Shown: one piece after another, positions 30,304 through 40,413 of the stretch | Numbering within the stretch: position 1 is the first letter of the stretch | How the letters are laid out: each line of letters starts with the position of its first letter | Assembly: GCA_036675505.1 (NCBI GenBank) | Contig: JAKFEW010000033.1 | Span: forward strand, 1 to 48,683 | DNA length: 48,683 nucleotides | Direction: 5' to 3' | From: JAKFEW01 sp036675505 | Lineage (GTDB): Bacteria; Cyanobacteriota; Sericytochromatia; S15B-MN24; JAQBPE01 | The notes under the pieces: generated by a model | What the model was told of the DNA's origin: nothing | Database searches by the model: none | What the model saw: the letters and a program-made list of their open reading frames with translations, nothing else | Translations under genes and position numbers: made by a program

Positions 30304-31260
30304 CTAAACCTGGGACGTGGGCAGGGTCAGCCACTGGTTCGGGTAGATCACCGTCCGCCCGTTCAGCATCGCCTTGTTGAGCATCACGATCTCGCGCCAG
30401 CGGTTGGCATCGCCGAGCTTCTTGGCCGCGATCGTGTAGAGGTTGTCGCCGGGCGAGACGAGGTAGGGCTTGGCCATCGACGGCGCCTTCGCGAGGACCG
30501 GAGCCGGCGCGGGCTTCTGGACCGCGACGGTCAGCCGCTGGCCGGGCACCAGCAGGTAACCCGCACCGATCTTGTCCTTGTTGGCGTCGAAGATCTCGCG
30601 CCAGCGGGCACCGCTGCCGAGCACCTCGTGGGCGATCGCGTAGAGCGAGTCACCCCGCCGCACCTGGTAGATGTTCGTGGTGAGGTTCCGCTTGGTGGTG
30701 ATGGAGACGTTGCGCTGTTCCGAGAAGATCGAGCGCAGGCGCGGGTTCAGCGTGAACGGTTGGCCGTTCGAGGACACCCGCGCGCCGTCGGCGCTCGCCA
30801 GCTGGCGCTGGCCGGGGGCGAGCGCCGGCGGCGAGACCTGGGCACGCACGACCTGCATGGGGCGCGTGAAAGGGAAGAGCTGCGCGCCCGTGGCGGCCAG
30901 CGCAGGCGGCACGGCGCGCGTCGGGGGCGCGGCGGGGCGGGCGGCCATCGCGAGCATCAAGTTGGGCGGCAGCGGCGTGCCGGCGAAGGCCGGGGCCGGG
31001 GTGAGCACGGCCGGCAGGGTCGCGATGCCGGCGGCGGCTACCCTCGCGAGGGTGGGGCCGGCGAGCTTGTAGCGCTCGCGCGGCGCGGCCTCGGCCGCGG
31101 TCTCGCGAACGAGGGCGACTTCGGCGAGCGCCTCGCCGGCCAACGCGGCCTCGTCGGCCGGGCCGCCCAGGATCTGCATGAGCGCGGCGATCTCGTGCTC
31201 GATGCCGGTTTCGGCATCCAGCGCGGGCGAGTTCGGCGTCAGGGGCGAGTCAGCCTGCAT
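30304..31260 (-). CDS. double LysM protein with a buried membrane segment
   Basis: LysM domains bind peptidoglycan. The ATG at 31260 has AGAGG 9 bases upstream and gives 318 residues. Two LysM domains lie at about 198-245 (YQVRRGDSLYAIAHEVLG) and 265-313 (YLVSPGDNLYTIAAKKLG). The first 65 residues are acidic and hydrophilic. The only hydrophobic stretch is at about 70-93 (LARVAAAGIATLPAVLTPAPAFA), so export would need a signal with an unusually long N-region or a type II membrane anchor. A Pro/Ala-rich linker (95-150) follows. It is the first gene of a LysM-PilZ-GAF run. A role in anchoring or sizing an envelope structure is plausible. No hydrolase domain is seen. Confidence 0.85.
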   Translation of the reverse strand: MQADSPLTPNSPALDAETGIEHEIAALMQILGGPADEAALAGEALAEVALVRETAAEAAPRERYKLAGPTLARVAAAGIATLPAVLTPAPAFAGTPLPPNLMLAMAARPAAPPTRAVPPALAATGAQLFPFTRPMQVVRAQVSPPALAPGQRQLASADGARVSSNGQPFTLNPRLRSIFSEQRNVSITTKRNLTTNIYQVRRGDSLYAIAHEVLGSGARWREIFDANKDKIGAGYLLVPGQRLTVAVQKPAPAPVLAKAPSMAKPYLVSPGDNLYTIAAKKLGDANRWREIVMLNKAMLNGRTVIYPNQWLTLPTSQV

Positions 31261-31353
31261 GGCGAACAACCTCTTTCAGAGGGGGACCTCACCAGCGTAC
31301 GACAGGGAGGTCTCCTGGACTGTTATGTGGATCACCAAGAAAGCGCTCCATGC

Positions 31354-31383
31354 ATTATATCGACCAAATGGCCGCGGACATAA
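31354..31383 (-). promoter_or_regulatory. promoter for the LysM-PilZ-GAF run
   Basis: On the minus strand a perfect TATAAT (31359-31354) is preceded at 18 bases by TTATGT (31383-31378), a weak -35 box. It lies about 95 bases before the LysM start in the 278-bp divergent gap to nuoA. I found no equally clear promoter for the nuo operon in this gap. Confidence 0.5.
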
Positions 31384-31538
31384 CCCCCCTCGATCCGCCA
31401 GCCGCACCGCCGCGCGTGACGAGGCATACGGACGTGGACGTGACGAGCGAGACATGCGATGATACCGGTTGAATCCGGCATTTCGGCCGGCAAATCCCGC
31501 AAAGCGCCGCCACTACTTAGCAAGCGACCTGTACAGAC

Positions 31539-31898
31539 ATGTCCGAAACGACCTTTTCGCTCATCGTCGTCCTCACGATCGCCATCGTGCTGCCCTTCAT
31601 CATGATGGGTCTCTCGGCGGTCCTCGGGCCGCAAAAATCGGCGCCGCACAAGCTGGAGCCCTACGAGTCCGGCGTGTCGATCCCGATCGGCACCGCGCGG
31701 GAACGCTTCTCGATCAAGTTCTACCTCGTCGCGATCCTCTTCATCGTGTTCGACGTGGAAGCTGTGTTCCTGTTCCCGTGGGCCGTGAACTTCCGGCAAC
31801 TCGGCTTGTTCGGGCTGGTCGAGATGTTCATCTTCATCGCGGTCCTCTTCGCGGGCTTCATCTACATCGTCAAGAAAGGCGCGCTCAAATGGGACTAG
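31539..31898 (+). CDS. nuoA: NADH-quinone oxidoreductase subunit A
   Basis: NuoA is a small membrane subunit of complex I at the junction with the peripheral arm. The 119-residue protein has three transmembrane helices (about 7-29, 63-85, 90-112). The conserved loop and second helix are present: YESGVSIPIGTARERFSIKFYLVAILFIVFDVEAVFLFPWA with its FDVE motif. It is the first gene of a complete nuoA-N operon. Its last ten bases overlap the start of nuoB. The ATG is chosen from the family start; a good Shine-Dalgarno is not visible. Confidence 0.96.
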   Translation: MSETTFSLIVVLTIAIVLPFIMMGLSAVLGPQKSAPHKLEPYESGVSIPIGTARERFSIKFYLVAILFIVFDVEAVFLFPWAVNFRQLGLFGLVEMFIFIAVLFAGFIYIVKKGALKWD

Positions 31899-32437
31899 AG
31901 TCGCTCGAGTCCAAGCTCCCTGAAGTCTTCACGACGACCGTCGACGCGGTTCTCAACTGGGGCCGCGAGAACTCGCTCTGGCCGATCCCCTTCGGCACGG
32001 CGTGCTGCGCGATCGAATTCATGTCGACGGTCTCGTCGGCCTACGACATCAGCCGCTTCGGCGCCGAGGTCGTGCGCTTCTCGCCGCGCCAGGCCGACCT
32101 GATGATCGTCGCGGGGACGATCAACTACAAGCAGGCCCCGATCCTCAAGCGCATCTACGAGCAAATGCCGTCGCCGAAGTGGGTCATCTCGATGGGCGTG
32201 TGTGCCAGCTCCGGCGGCTTCTACGACAACTACGCCGTCGTGCAGGGCATCGACGAGATCATTCCTGTCGACATCTACGTCGGCGGCTGCCCGCCGCGCC
32301 CCGAGGCCGTGCTGGACGCGGTCATGAAGCTGCAGGGCAAGCTCGAAGTCTCGTCGGTCAAGGACAAGAACTACACCGACCCGGCGGACCTGCACGCCAT
32401 GCGCACGATCGCCGGCCCGCCCGCGCAGCCCCGCTAG
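31889..32437 (+). CDS. nuoB: NADH-quinone oxidoreductase subunit B
   Basis: NuoB holds the terminal 4Fe-4S cluster N2, which passes electrons to quinone. The 182-residue protein starts at the ATG at 31889, inside the end of nuoA; the frame is open further upstream but without homology. The four N2 ligands are visible: the adjacent Cys39-Cys40 in FGTACCAIEFM, Cys105 in GVCASSGGFYDN and Cys134 in GGCPPRPEA. VDIYVGGCPPRPEAVL is the usual family signature. Coupling to nuoA is likely because of the 10-base overlap. nuoC follows 14 bases after the stop. Confidence 0.97.
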   Translation: MGLESLESKLPEVFTTTVDAVLNWGRENSLWPIPFGTACCAIEFMSTVSSAYDISRFGAEVVRFSPRQADLMIVAGTINYKQAPILKRIYEQMPSPKWVISMGVCASSGGFYDNYAVVQGIDEIIPVDIYVGGCPPRPEAVLDAVMKLQGKLEVSSVKDKNYTDPADLHAMRTIAGPPAQPR

Positions 32438-32451
32438 AAGGCCCGAATACC

Positions 32452-33006
32452 ATGGACGCCGTCACGAACGAAGCCAAACCCTCCGTTATGCAACGCCTCG
32501 TGGGCAAGCACAACGATGCCGTGCTCGGCACCCACGCCTTCCGTGGCGACGAGACCGTGGTCATCCGCCGGGAAGACCTCCGCGCCGTGATGACCTTCTT
32601 GCGCGACGACCCGGAGATGGCCTTCAACTTCTTGATGGACGTCGCCGCCGTCGACTACTTGACCTACCCGGAGCCCAAGCCCACGCGGTTCGAGGTGGTC
32701 TACCACCTTTACTCGCTGCGCTGGGGCCACCGGCTCCGGATCAAGACCCCCGTGGCCGTCAACCAGAGCGTCCCCACCGTGAGCGATCTCTGGGAGAGCG
32801 CGGACTGGGCCGAGCGCGAGACCTGGGAGATGTACGGCATCGTCTTCGACGGCCACCCGAACCTCAAGCGCCTGCTGACCCACAAGGATTTCGTGGGTCA
32901 CCCGCTGCGCAAAGACTACCCCACCCGCAAGCGCCAGCCCCTCGCCGAGTCCGACACGATGATGGACGAGATGGAGAAGAGGCTGCGCTTCAAGGGGCTG
33001 AAGTAG
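32452..33006 (+). CDS. nuoC: NADH-quinone oxidoreductase subunit C
   Basis: NuoC (30-kDa subunit) is a structural part of the peripheral arm and packs against NuoD. The ATG at 32452 gives 184 residues; the frame is open upstream through nuoB but non-coding there. Conserved parts are FNFLMDVAAVDYL, the YHLYSLRWGHRLRIKTPV strand pair, the signature AERETWEMYGIVFDGHPNL and the end GHPLRKDYP. nuoC and nuoD are separate genes here, unlike the fused nuoCD of Escherichia coli. The gap to nuoD is 13 bases. Confidence 0.97.
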   Translation: MDAVTNEAKPSVMQRLVGKHNDAVLGTHAFRGDETVVIRREDLRAVMTFLRDDPEMAFNFLMDVAAVDYLTYPEPKPTRFEVVYHLYSLRWGHRLRIKTPVAVNQSVPTVSDLWESADWAERETWEMYGIVFDGHPNLKRLLTHKDFVGHPLRKDYPTRKRQPLAESDTMMDEMEKRLRFKGLK

Positions 33007-33019
33007 AAGGCGGAAGAAG

Positions 33020-34264
33020 ATGCAGATCCCCGGCACCCCGACCAAATCCACGGCGGCTGAGGTCGCGGGCGAAGAGCCCGTCTTCTACAAGGACCTCCAC
33101 ACGGACCTGATGTTCCTGAATCTCGGTCCGTCGCACCCTGCCACCCACGGCACGCTGCGCGCGTTCGTGGCCCTCGACGGCGAGACCATCGCCGCGGCCG
33201 TGACCGAGATCGGCTACCTGCATCGCGGCTTCGAGAAGACGTGCGAGCACCGCACCTACAACCAGGTCATCCCGTACACGGACCGCCTGAACTACTGCTC
33301 GGCGATTCTCAACAACATCGGCTTCGCCAAGGCGGTCGAGAAGCTGCTCGACATCGAGATCACGGATCGCTGCAAGTTCATCCGCGTGATCGTGGGCGAG
33401 CTGATGCGCATCGTCGACCACCTCATCTGCGCCGGCACGAACCTGGTCGACATCGGCGCGCTGACGAACTTCTGGTTCCTCTACAACAAGCGCGAGATGG
33501 TCTACACCATCCTCGAGCGCCTCACCGGCGCGCGCCTCACGAACAGCTTCACCCGCATCGGCGGCCTCTATCGCGACCTCTACGACGGCTTCGAGGCGGA
33601 CGTCTTCGAGGTGCTCAAGGAGATCGAGAAGGCTTCGGGCGAGGTGCAGTCGTTGATCGCGAAGAACCGCATCTTCGTCGACCGCACCCAGGGCATCTGC
33701 GTGTTGACGCCGGAGCGGGCCATCTCCTACGGCTTCACCGGCCCGAACTTGAGAGCGACGGGCGTGCCGTACGACATCCGCAAGGTGCACCCGTACTACT
33801 ACTACGACACGTTCGACTGGGACATCGCCCTCGGCTCGACCGGCGACACCTACGACCGCATCATGATTCGCTTCATCGAGATCGAGCAGTCGATCCGGAT
33901 CATCCGGCAGGCGCTCAAGCAGCTGCCCGGCGGCCCTGTGAACGTCGACGACAAGCGCGTCACGCTGCCTTCGAAGTCGGACACCTACCAGAACATCGAA
34001 GGCCTGATCAACCACTTCAAGCTGGTCTTCGAGGGCGTCAAGGCGCCCGTCGGCGAAGTTTACGACGCCACCGAGGGCGCCAACGGCGAGCTCGGCTTCT
34101 ACCTCGTTTCGGACGGCTCGGGCTACCCCTACCGCATCAAGTGCCGGGCGCCTTGCTTCTACGCGTTCAACGCGTTCCACGAGATGATCGAAGGCCACAT
34201 GATCGCGGACGCGGTCGCGACGCTGGGTTCGGTCAACATCATCGCCGGCGAGCTCGAACGCTAA
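33020..34264 (+). CDS. nuoD: NADH-quinone oxidoreductase subunit D
   Basis: NuoD (49-kDa subunit) forms the quinone pocket with NuoB. The 414-residue protein has LGPSHPATHGTLR at 35-47, with His39 and His43 by the quinone site. RGFEKTCEHRTYNQ, YTDRLNYC and the C-terminal CRAPCFYAFNAFHEMIEGHMIADAVATLGSVN block are also conserved. It ends in GELER where most family members end in a D-R pair. The ATG has GGAAG nearby. The gap to nuoE is 89 bases, far longer than in the first part of the operon, and is filled by a copy of the dispersed repeat. Confidence 0.97.
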   Translation: MQIPGTPTKSTAAEVAGEEPVFYKDLHTDLMFLNLGPSHPATHGTLRAFVALDGETIAAAVTEIGYLHRGFEKTCEHRTYNQVIPYTDRLNYCSAILNNIGFAKAVEKLLDIEITDRCKFIRVIVGELMRIVDHLICAGTNLVDIGALTNFWFLYNKREMVYTILERLTGARLTNSFTRIGGLYRDLYDGFEADVFEVLKEIEKASGEVQSLIAKNRIFVDRTQGICVLTPERAISYGFTGPNLRATGVPYDIRKVHPYYYYDTFDWDIALGSTGDTYDRIMIRFIEIEQSIRIIRQALKQLPGGPVNVDDKRVTLPSKSDTYQNIEGLINHFKLVFEGVKAPVGEVYDATEGANGELGFYLVSDGSGYPYRIKCRAPCFYAFNAFHEMIEGHMIADAVATLGSVNIIAGELER

Positions 34265-34282
34265 CTTGGGCCTTCGGCCGAA

Positions 34283-34351
34283 CTTCAGGCCTTCGGCCTT
34301 CCAGCCGCCCCACCCACCCACCCCAACCAGGGAATTTGAGATCCGCTTTCG
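34283..34351 (+). repeat. dispersed intergenic repeat, copy C (between nuoD and nuoE)
   Basis: A hairpin AGGCC-TTC-GGCCT is followed by TTCCAGCCGCCCC, a CCACCCACCCAC tract, CCAACCAGGGAA and a GATCCGCTTTCG end. About 50 bases match copy D at 39.8 kb with one change. The copy ends two bases before the nuoE ATG and takes the place of a normal ribosome-binding region. Confidence 0.85.
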
Positions 34352-34353
34352 AT

Positions 34354-34830
34354 ATGGCTTATACCTTCTCCCCCGAGACCCAGGCGAAATTCGATCGCCT
34401 CGTGACGCGCTACCCTCAGAAGAAGGCGGCGCTGATCCCGACGTTGTGGCTCGCGCAAGAAGAGATCGGCTGGCTGCCGCCCGAAGCGCTCGCGCATTGC
34501 GCGGCGGTGCTCGATCTGCCGCCGTCCAAGGCGTACAGCGTGGCGTCGTTCTACACGATGTTCAACCTCAAGCCGGTCGGCAAGTACAAGATCGAGGTCT
34601 GTCGCACGCTGTCGTGCGCGATGTGTGGCGCGTTCGAGCTCATCGCGCACCTGGAGCACAAGCTCGGCATCAGGCTCGGCGAGACCACGCCGGACGGCAA
34701 GTTCACGCTGATGACCCAGGAGTGCCTGGCGTCGTGCGGCACCGGCCCGATGCTCCAGATCAACGGCAAGCGCTACCACGAGAACCTCACGCCCGGGAAG
34801 CTCGACGAGCTGCTCGCGAGCCTGACGTAG
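34354..34830 (+). CDS. nuoE: NADH-quinone oxidoreductase subunit E
   Basis: NuoE (24-kDa subunit) carries the 2Fe-2S cluster N1a of the NADH-oxidising module. The 158-residue protein starts at the ATG at 34354; the frame is open through nuoD but non-coding there. Cluster ligands are Cys83 and Cys88 in VCRTLSCAMC and Cys124 and Cys128 in QECLASCGTGP. The N-terminal helical part (RYPQKKAALIPTLWLAQEEIGWLP) is typical. Only a weak GAG precedes the start, because copy C of the dispersed repeat abuts it. nuoF begins 10 bases after the stop. Confidence 0.96.
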   Translation: MAYTFSPETQAKFDRLVTRYPQKKAALIPTLWLAQEEIGWLPPEALAHCAAVLDLPPSKAYSVASFYTMFNLKPVGKYKIEVCRTLSCAMCGAFELIAHLEHKLGIRLGETTPDGKFTLMTQECLASCGTGPMLQINGKRYHENLTPGKLDELLASLT

Positions 34831-34840
34831 GAACCCGGCC

Positions 34841-36181
34841 ATGTCGACGACCAAGATCCTCTCCGCGTACTGGCACGTCCAGGACTCCCACACCATCGAC
34901 GTGGCGCTGCAACAAGGCGCCTACGTGGTGGCGCACGACGTGCTCAAGGGCGCGCGGTCGCCCGAGGACGTGACCAACGAGGTCAAGAAGTCCGGCCTGC
35001 GCGGCCGTGGCGGCGCCGGCTTCCCCACCGGCATGAAGTGGGGCTTCCTGCCGAAGGACAACCCCAAGCCCCGCTACCTCGTCATCAACGCCGACGAGTC
35101 GGAGCCGGGTTGCTTCAAGGACCGCTACATCATCGAAGAGTCGCCCCACATGTTGATCGAGGGCTGCATCCTGGCTTCGTACGCGATCAACGCGCACGAT
35201 TGCTACATCTACGTGCGCGGCGAGTTCTGGCACCAGCAGCGCATCTTGCAGCAGGCGGTGAACGACGCCTACGCGAAGGGCTACCTCGGCGATCGCTGCT
35301 TCGGCACCGATTTCAAGCTGAACATCACCGTCCACTCGGGTGCCGGCGCCTACATCTGCGGCGAGGAGACCGCGTTGCTGACCTCGCTGGAAGGCGAGCG
35401 CGGCTACCCGCGCCTCAAGCCGCCGTTCCCGGCGACCCACGGCCTCTTCCAGTGTCCGACCGTGGTGAACAACGTCGAAACGATCGCCAACGTGCCCTGG
35501 ATCGTGCGCCACGGCGCCGACGAATACTCGAAGATCGGCAAGTACGTCGTCGGCGAAGACGGCAAGCCCAAGGTCGACAGCCGCGGCACGCGCCTCTTCT
35601 GTGGCTCCGGCGCGGTCAACAAGCCGGGCGTGCATGAAGTGCCGCTCGGCATGAAGCTCATCGACTACATCGACGAGTACCATGGCGGCGTCAAAGGCGA
35701 GCTCAAGGGGGCCATCCCCGGCGGCTCGTCGTGTCCGATCCTCACCGCCGACGAGGTGCGTAGCGTCGAGATGACCTACGAGTCGATGGTGGCGCACGGC
35801 ACCATGTTCGGCGCCGGCGGCCTGATCGTCATCGACCAGGAAACCAGCCTGGTGTGGGTGCTGCACAACCTCCTGCGCTTCTACGCGCATGAGTCGTGCG
35901 GGCAGTGCACGCCCTGCCGCGAAGGCACGGACTGGCTCTACAAAATCTTCAGCCGCGTGCTCGTCGGCAAGGGCAGCGAAGCCGACCTCCAGGAAATCCT
36001 CGACATCGCGGACAACATGGAGGGCAAGACCATCTGCGCGTTGGCGGCGGCGGCGACCATGCCCACGCGCAGTTACATCAAGAAGTTCAAGGACGAGTTC
36101 GTCTCTTACTTCGTGAAGGGCGGCCGTCCGGTCGACCTCCGGGGTCGTTACATCCAATCGCCGGCGATGGCCCGCCTCTAG
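34841..36181 (+). CDS. nuoF: NADH-quinone oxidoreductase subunit F
   Basis: NuoF binds NADH and FMN and holds cluster N3. The 446-residue protein shows the nucleotide-binding GRGGAGFPTGMKW at 55-67 and the FMN-site NADESEPGCFKDR. AYICGEETALLTSLEG follows. The N3 ligands are Cys353, Cys356 and Cys359 in ESCGQCTPCREG and Cys399 in TICAL, a spacing close to that of Escherichia coli. The C-terminal tail runs past the usual end by about 20 residues (VDLRGRYIQSPAMARL). It is flanked at short gaps by nuoE and nuoG, so the whole NADH module is present and NADH is the expected donor. Confidence 0.97.
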   Translation: MSTTKILSAYWHVQDSHTIDVALQQGAYVVAHDVLKGARSPEDVTNEVKKSGLRGRGGAGFPTGMKWGFLPKDNPKPRYLVINADESEPGCFKDRYIIEESPHMLIEGCILASYAINAHDCYIYVRGEFWHQQRILQQAVNDAYAKGYLGDRCFGTDFKLNITVHSGAGAYICGEETALLTSLEGERGYPRLKPPFPATHGLFQCPTVVNNVETIANVPWIVRHGADEYSKIGKYVVGEDGKPKVDSRGTRLFCGSGAVNKPGVHEVPLGMKLIDYIDEYHGGVKGELKGAIPGGSSCPILTADEVRSVEMTYESMVAHGTMFGAGGLIVIDQETSLVWVLHNLLRFYAHESCGQCTPCREGTDWLYKIFSRVLVGKGSEADLQEILDIADNMEGKTICALAAAATMPTRSYIKKFKDEFVSYFVKGGRPVDLRGRYIQSPAMARL

Positions 36182-36197
36182 AAACAGGGACCCAGAG

Positions 36198-37802
<1,605 letters not shown>

Positions 37803-37851
37803 GACTATCGCGGCTTTTCGCTGAAACCTGGAACCGCTACGGAGCACCTCA

Positions 37852-39141
37852 ATGCAGCACTGGTTAGACCCCGCCATCATCATCGCCCGCAACCTCCTCA
37901 TCATCGTGGTGGTGCTCAACATCGTGCCTTTCCTGGTGTGGCTCGAGCGTAAGGGCTCGGCCTTCATCCAGGACCGTCCCGGCCCCGAGCGCGCCGCGGT
38001 CGGCCCGTTCCGCGTGCTCGGCCTGCTGCACGTGCTCGCCGACGCGATCAAGATGATGACCAAAGAAGACATCATCCCGTCGACGGTGAACCGCTTCTAC
38101 TACCTCGCGGCGCCGGTCATCGTCGTGGCGATCGCCTTCACTACGGTCGCTGTCATCCCGTTCTGGGACACGATCGACTTCCCGCGCAACGGCGAGCCGG
38201 GCTGGCCGGTGATCGGCGGCCAGCTCTTGAACCTCGACGTGGGCATCCTCTGGTTCTTCGCGATCGCCTCGCTGACCGTCTACGGCATCATCTTCGCGGG
38301 CTGGTCGAGCAACAACAAGTTCTCGCTGCTCGGCGCGATGCGCGCCTCGGCGGCCGTGCTCAGCTACGAGATCCCGCTGGGTCTCTCCGTCATCGGCGCG
38401 TTGATGATCTACAGCACGGTCAGCCTGCCCGAGATCGTGCGCTGGCAGGGCGTCCACACCTGGGGCATCTTCCTGCAGCCCCTCGGCGCGCTGATCTTCA
38501 TCGTCTGCGCCTTCGCCGAGACGAACCGCGTGCCCTTCGACCTCGCCGAGTCCGAATCGGAGCTCGTCGCGGGCTACCACACCGAGTACTCGGCCATGAA
38601 GTTCGGCATGTTCTTCCTCGCCGAATACGGCGCGATGATCGTGAGCTCGTGCCTCTTCGTCACGCTGTTCCTGGGCGGCTGGCAGGTGCCCTTCCTGACC
38701 ACCGCGGAGCTGATCGCGATCGCCAAGCCGCTCGTCGTCTACTCGCTCGGCGCGGCGTTCTTCGTCTCGTTGATCCTGGCCGCGCTGCTGATGGTGAACT
38801 TCACGGCCAACGCGGGCCGCTGGAAGGACTGGCGCGACCTCGAGCCCGCCATCTGGGCGGTCGTCGTGATCGGTGGCGGCATCACGGCGCTCGCCGCGAT
38901 GTTCTTCCTGCTGGCGATCGATCCGCCGAACTGGTTCGCTCCCGCCTTTGCGGGCCTCGCCCAATTTGGTATGTTTCTCGCGAAGGTCCTCTTCCTTTGC
39001 TGGATCTTCGTCTGGGTGCGCTGGACCCTCCCGCGCTTCCGCTACGACCAGGTCATGAACCTGGGCTGGCGCTCGCTCCTGCCTCTTGCGCTGGTCAACA
39101 TCCTGCTGACCGGCCTGGCCATCACGGTGCTGAACATATGA
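37852..39141 (+). CDS. nuoH: NADH-quinone oxidoreductase subunit H
   Basis: NuoH is the membrane subunit that lines the quinone channel and links electron transfer to proton pumping. The 429-residue protein has eight or nine transmembrane helices. Conserved loops include VWLERKGSAFIQDRPGPERA near the N-terminus, the DAIKMMTKEDIIP loop, and AETNRVPFDLAESESELVAGYHTEYSAMKF, with its line of acidic residues by the quinone entry. WTLPRFRYDQVMNLGWRSLLPLAL closes the protein. It is longer than the usual 320-350 residues, mostly through extra hydrophobic segments between about 260 and 370. Its stop overlaps the nuoI start by four bases (ATGA). Confidence 0.96.
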   Translation: MQHWLDPAIIIARNLLIIVVVLNIVPFLVWLERKGSAFIQDRPGPERAAVGPFRVLGLLHVLADAIKMMTKEDIIPSTVNRFYYLAAPVIVVAIAFTTVAVIPFWDTIDFPRNGEPGWPVIGGQLLNLDVGILWFFAIASLTVYGIIFAGWSSNNKFSLLGAMRASAAVLSYEIPLGLSVIGALMIYSTVSLPEIVRWQGVHTWGIFLQPLGALIFIVCAFAETNRVPFDLAESESELVAGYHTEYSAMKFGMFFLAEYGAMIVSSCLFVTLFLGGWQVPFLTTAELIAIAKPLVVYSLGAAFFVSLILAALLMVNFTANAGRWKDWRDLEPAIWAVVVIGGGITALAAMFFLLAIDPPNWFAPAFAGLAQFGMFLAKVLFLCWIFVWVRWTLPRFRYDQVMNLGWRSLLPLALVNILLTGLAITVLNI

Positions 39142-39749
39142 GCCACGACAAGCCGATTGACATCTCGCGCCTCGCTGCCGGTGGACCCGCCGTCGGCGGA
39201 TATCACCTGCGGCCGGAAGGTTTCGAGCCGCCGGTCAAGGTGGTCACGCGCGACGTGAACCACCTCGGCGAATCGGTCTACCTCTTCGAAATCGCCAAGG
39301 GACTCGGCCTGACCATGGGCCACGTCCTCAAGAACCTGTTCGGCGGCCTCGTCGGCTTCGGCGCGATCCGCACGATCGGCTACCCCGAGCAGAAGCGCGA
39401 GATCCCCGAGGGCTGGCGCGGCAAGCACCGCCTCACCACCCGCGAGGACGGCAGCTCGAAGTGCGTGGCCTGCATGATGTGCGCCACCGCCTGCCCGGCC
39501 GAGTGCATCCACATCATCCCCGCCGAGAGCGAGAACCCGGACATCGAGCGCTACCCGGACCGCTTCGACATCGACCTGCTGGAGTGCGTCTTCTGCGGGA
39601 TGTGCGTCGAAGCTTGCCCGGTCGACGCCATCCGCATGGACTCCGGCGTCTACTCCCTCACCGCCTTCGACCGCGAGAGCTTCCTGGTCACGAAGGAAGA
39701 GTTGATGCAGGTGAAGGCCGACCCCTTCGTCGCCGGCAAGACGTACTAG
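39138..39749 (+). CDS. nuoI: NADH-quinone oxidoreductase subunit I
   Basis: NuoI carries clusters N6a and N6b, which lead electrons to N2. The 203-residue protein has two 4Fe-4S motifs: Cys109, 112, 115 and 119 (CVACMMCATACP) and Cys150, 153, 156 and 160 (CVFCGMCVEACP). An N-terminal extension of about 45 residues precedes the amphipathic membrane helix (FEIAKGLGLTMGHVLKNLF). The ATG at 39138 overlaps the nuoH stop as ATGA, so translation is coupled. The 115-base gap after it, to nuoJ, holds copy D of the dispersed repeat. Confidence 0.97.
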   Translation: MSHDKPIDISRLAAGGPAVGGYHLRPEGFEPPVKVVTRDVNHLGESVYLFEIAKGLGLTMGHVLKNLFGGLVGFGAIRTIGYPEQKREIPEGWRGKHRLTTREDGSSKCVACMMCATACPAECIHIIPAESENPDIERYPDRFDIDLLECVFCGMCVEACPVDAIRMDSGVYSLTAFDRESFLVTKEELMQVKADPFVAGKTY

Positions 39750-39771
39750 GATACCCACCAGCTATGCACCC

Positions 39772-39844
39772 CTTCAGGCCTGCGGCCTTCCAGCCGCCCC
39801 ACCCACCCACCCCAACCAGGGAACTTTAGATCCCGCTTCGCTCG
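39772..39844 (+). repeat. dispersed intergenic repeat, copy D (between nuoI and nuoJ)
   Basis: This is the fullest copy. It has the hairpin AGGCC-TGC-GGCCT, TTCCAGCCGCCCC, the CCACCCACCCAC tract, CCAACCAGGGAA, then CTTTAGATCCCGCTTCGCTCG split over the end. Its 5' part matches copy C and its 3' part matches copy A. It ends 20 bases before the nuoJ ATG. Confidence 0.88.
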
Positions 39845-39864
39845 CACCAGGACTCGCCGCCAAG

Positions 39865-40398
39865 ATGCACCCTGCCTTTTTCTATATCCTCGCCACGGTG
39901 TCGGTTCTCGCCGCCCTCGGCATGATCTTCCAGCGCCACCCGCTCTCGGCGGCGGTGTACCTCGTCGTCTGCTTCCTCGGCCTGGCGGGGCTCTACGCGA
40001 TGCTGTCGGCGCCGCTGCTCGCGATTCTACAGATTCTCGTCTACGCCGGCGCCATCATGGCGCTGGTGGTCTTCGTGATCATGCTCCTGAACGTGCGTGA
40101 CGAGGACCTGCCGCACGAGCCTCACATGTACTGGCATCTCGGCGGCGGGCTCGCGCTCGGCGCCGCGCTATTCGTCGTGCTCAGCAAGGCGATCCACAAG
40201 GTGCCCGGTGAGGCGGCCCCCACGGCGGACCTCGTGGCCCGCTACGGCGAGCAAGTCGGCGGCGCGCCGAAGTTCGGCGGCATCGAGGCCGTCGGCCTGC
40301 ACCTCTTCAACCAGTTCGTCTTCCCCTTCGAAATCATCTCGATCCTCCTGACCGTCGCGGTCGTGGGCGTCGTCGTGCTGGCGAAGCGCCGCATTTAG
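39865..40398 (+). CDS. nuoJ: NADH-quinone oxidoreductase subunit J
   Basis: NuoJ is a membrane subunit with five transmembrane helices. The 177-residue protein begins with a first helix at FFYILATVSVLAALGMIF. Helix three carries the conserved LAILQILVYAGAIMALVVFVIMLL, with the pi-bulge region that takes part in coupling. The last helix is EIISILLTVAVVGVVVLA. AGGA lies 12 bases before the ATG. The gene follows a copy of the dispersed repeat and precedes nuoK by 15 bases. Confidence 0.95.
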   Translation: MHPAFFYILATVSVLAALGMIFQRHPLSAAVYLVVCFLGLAGLYAMLSAPLLAILQILVYAGAIMALVVFVIMLLNVRDEDLPHEPHMYWHLGGGLALGAALFVVLSKAIHKVPGEAAPTADLVARYGEQVGGAPKFGGIEAVGLHLFNQFVFPFEIISILLTVAVVGVVVLAKRRI

Positions 40399-40413
40399 CC
40401 TGGAGCCTGCGCA

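Noticed and set aside
34311..34325. CCACCCACCCACC tract as a possible start of a CRISPR or tandem repeat array
   Set aside because: It is a three-unit tetranucleotide run inside the dispersed repeat; there are no spacers and no regular array anywhere in the window.
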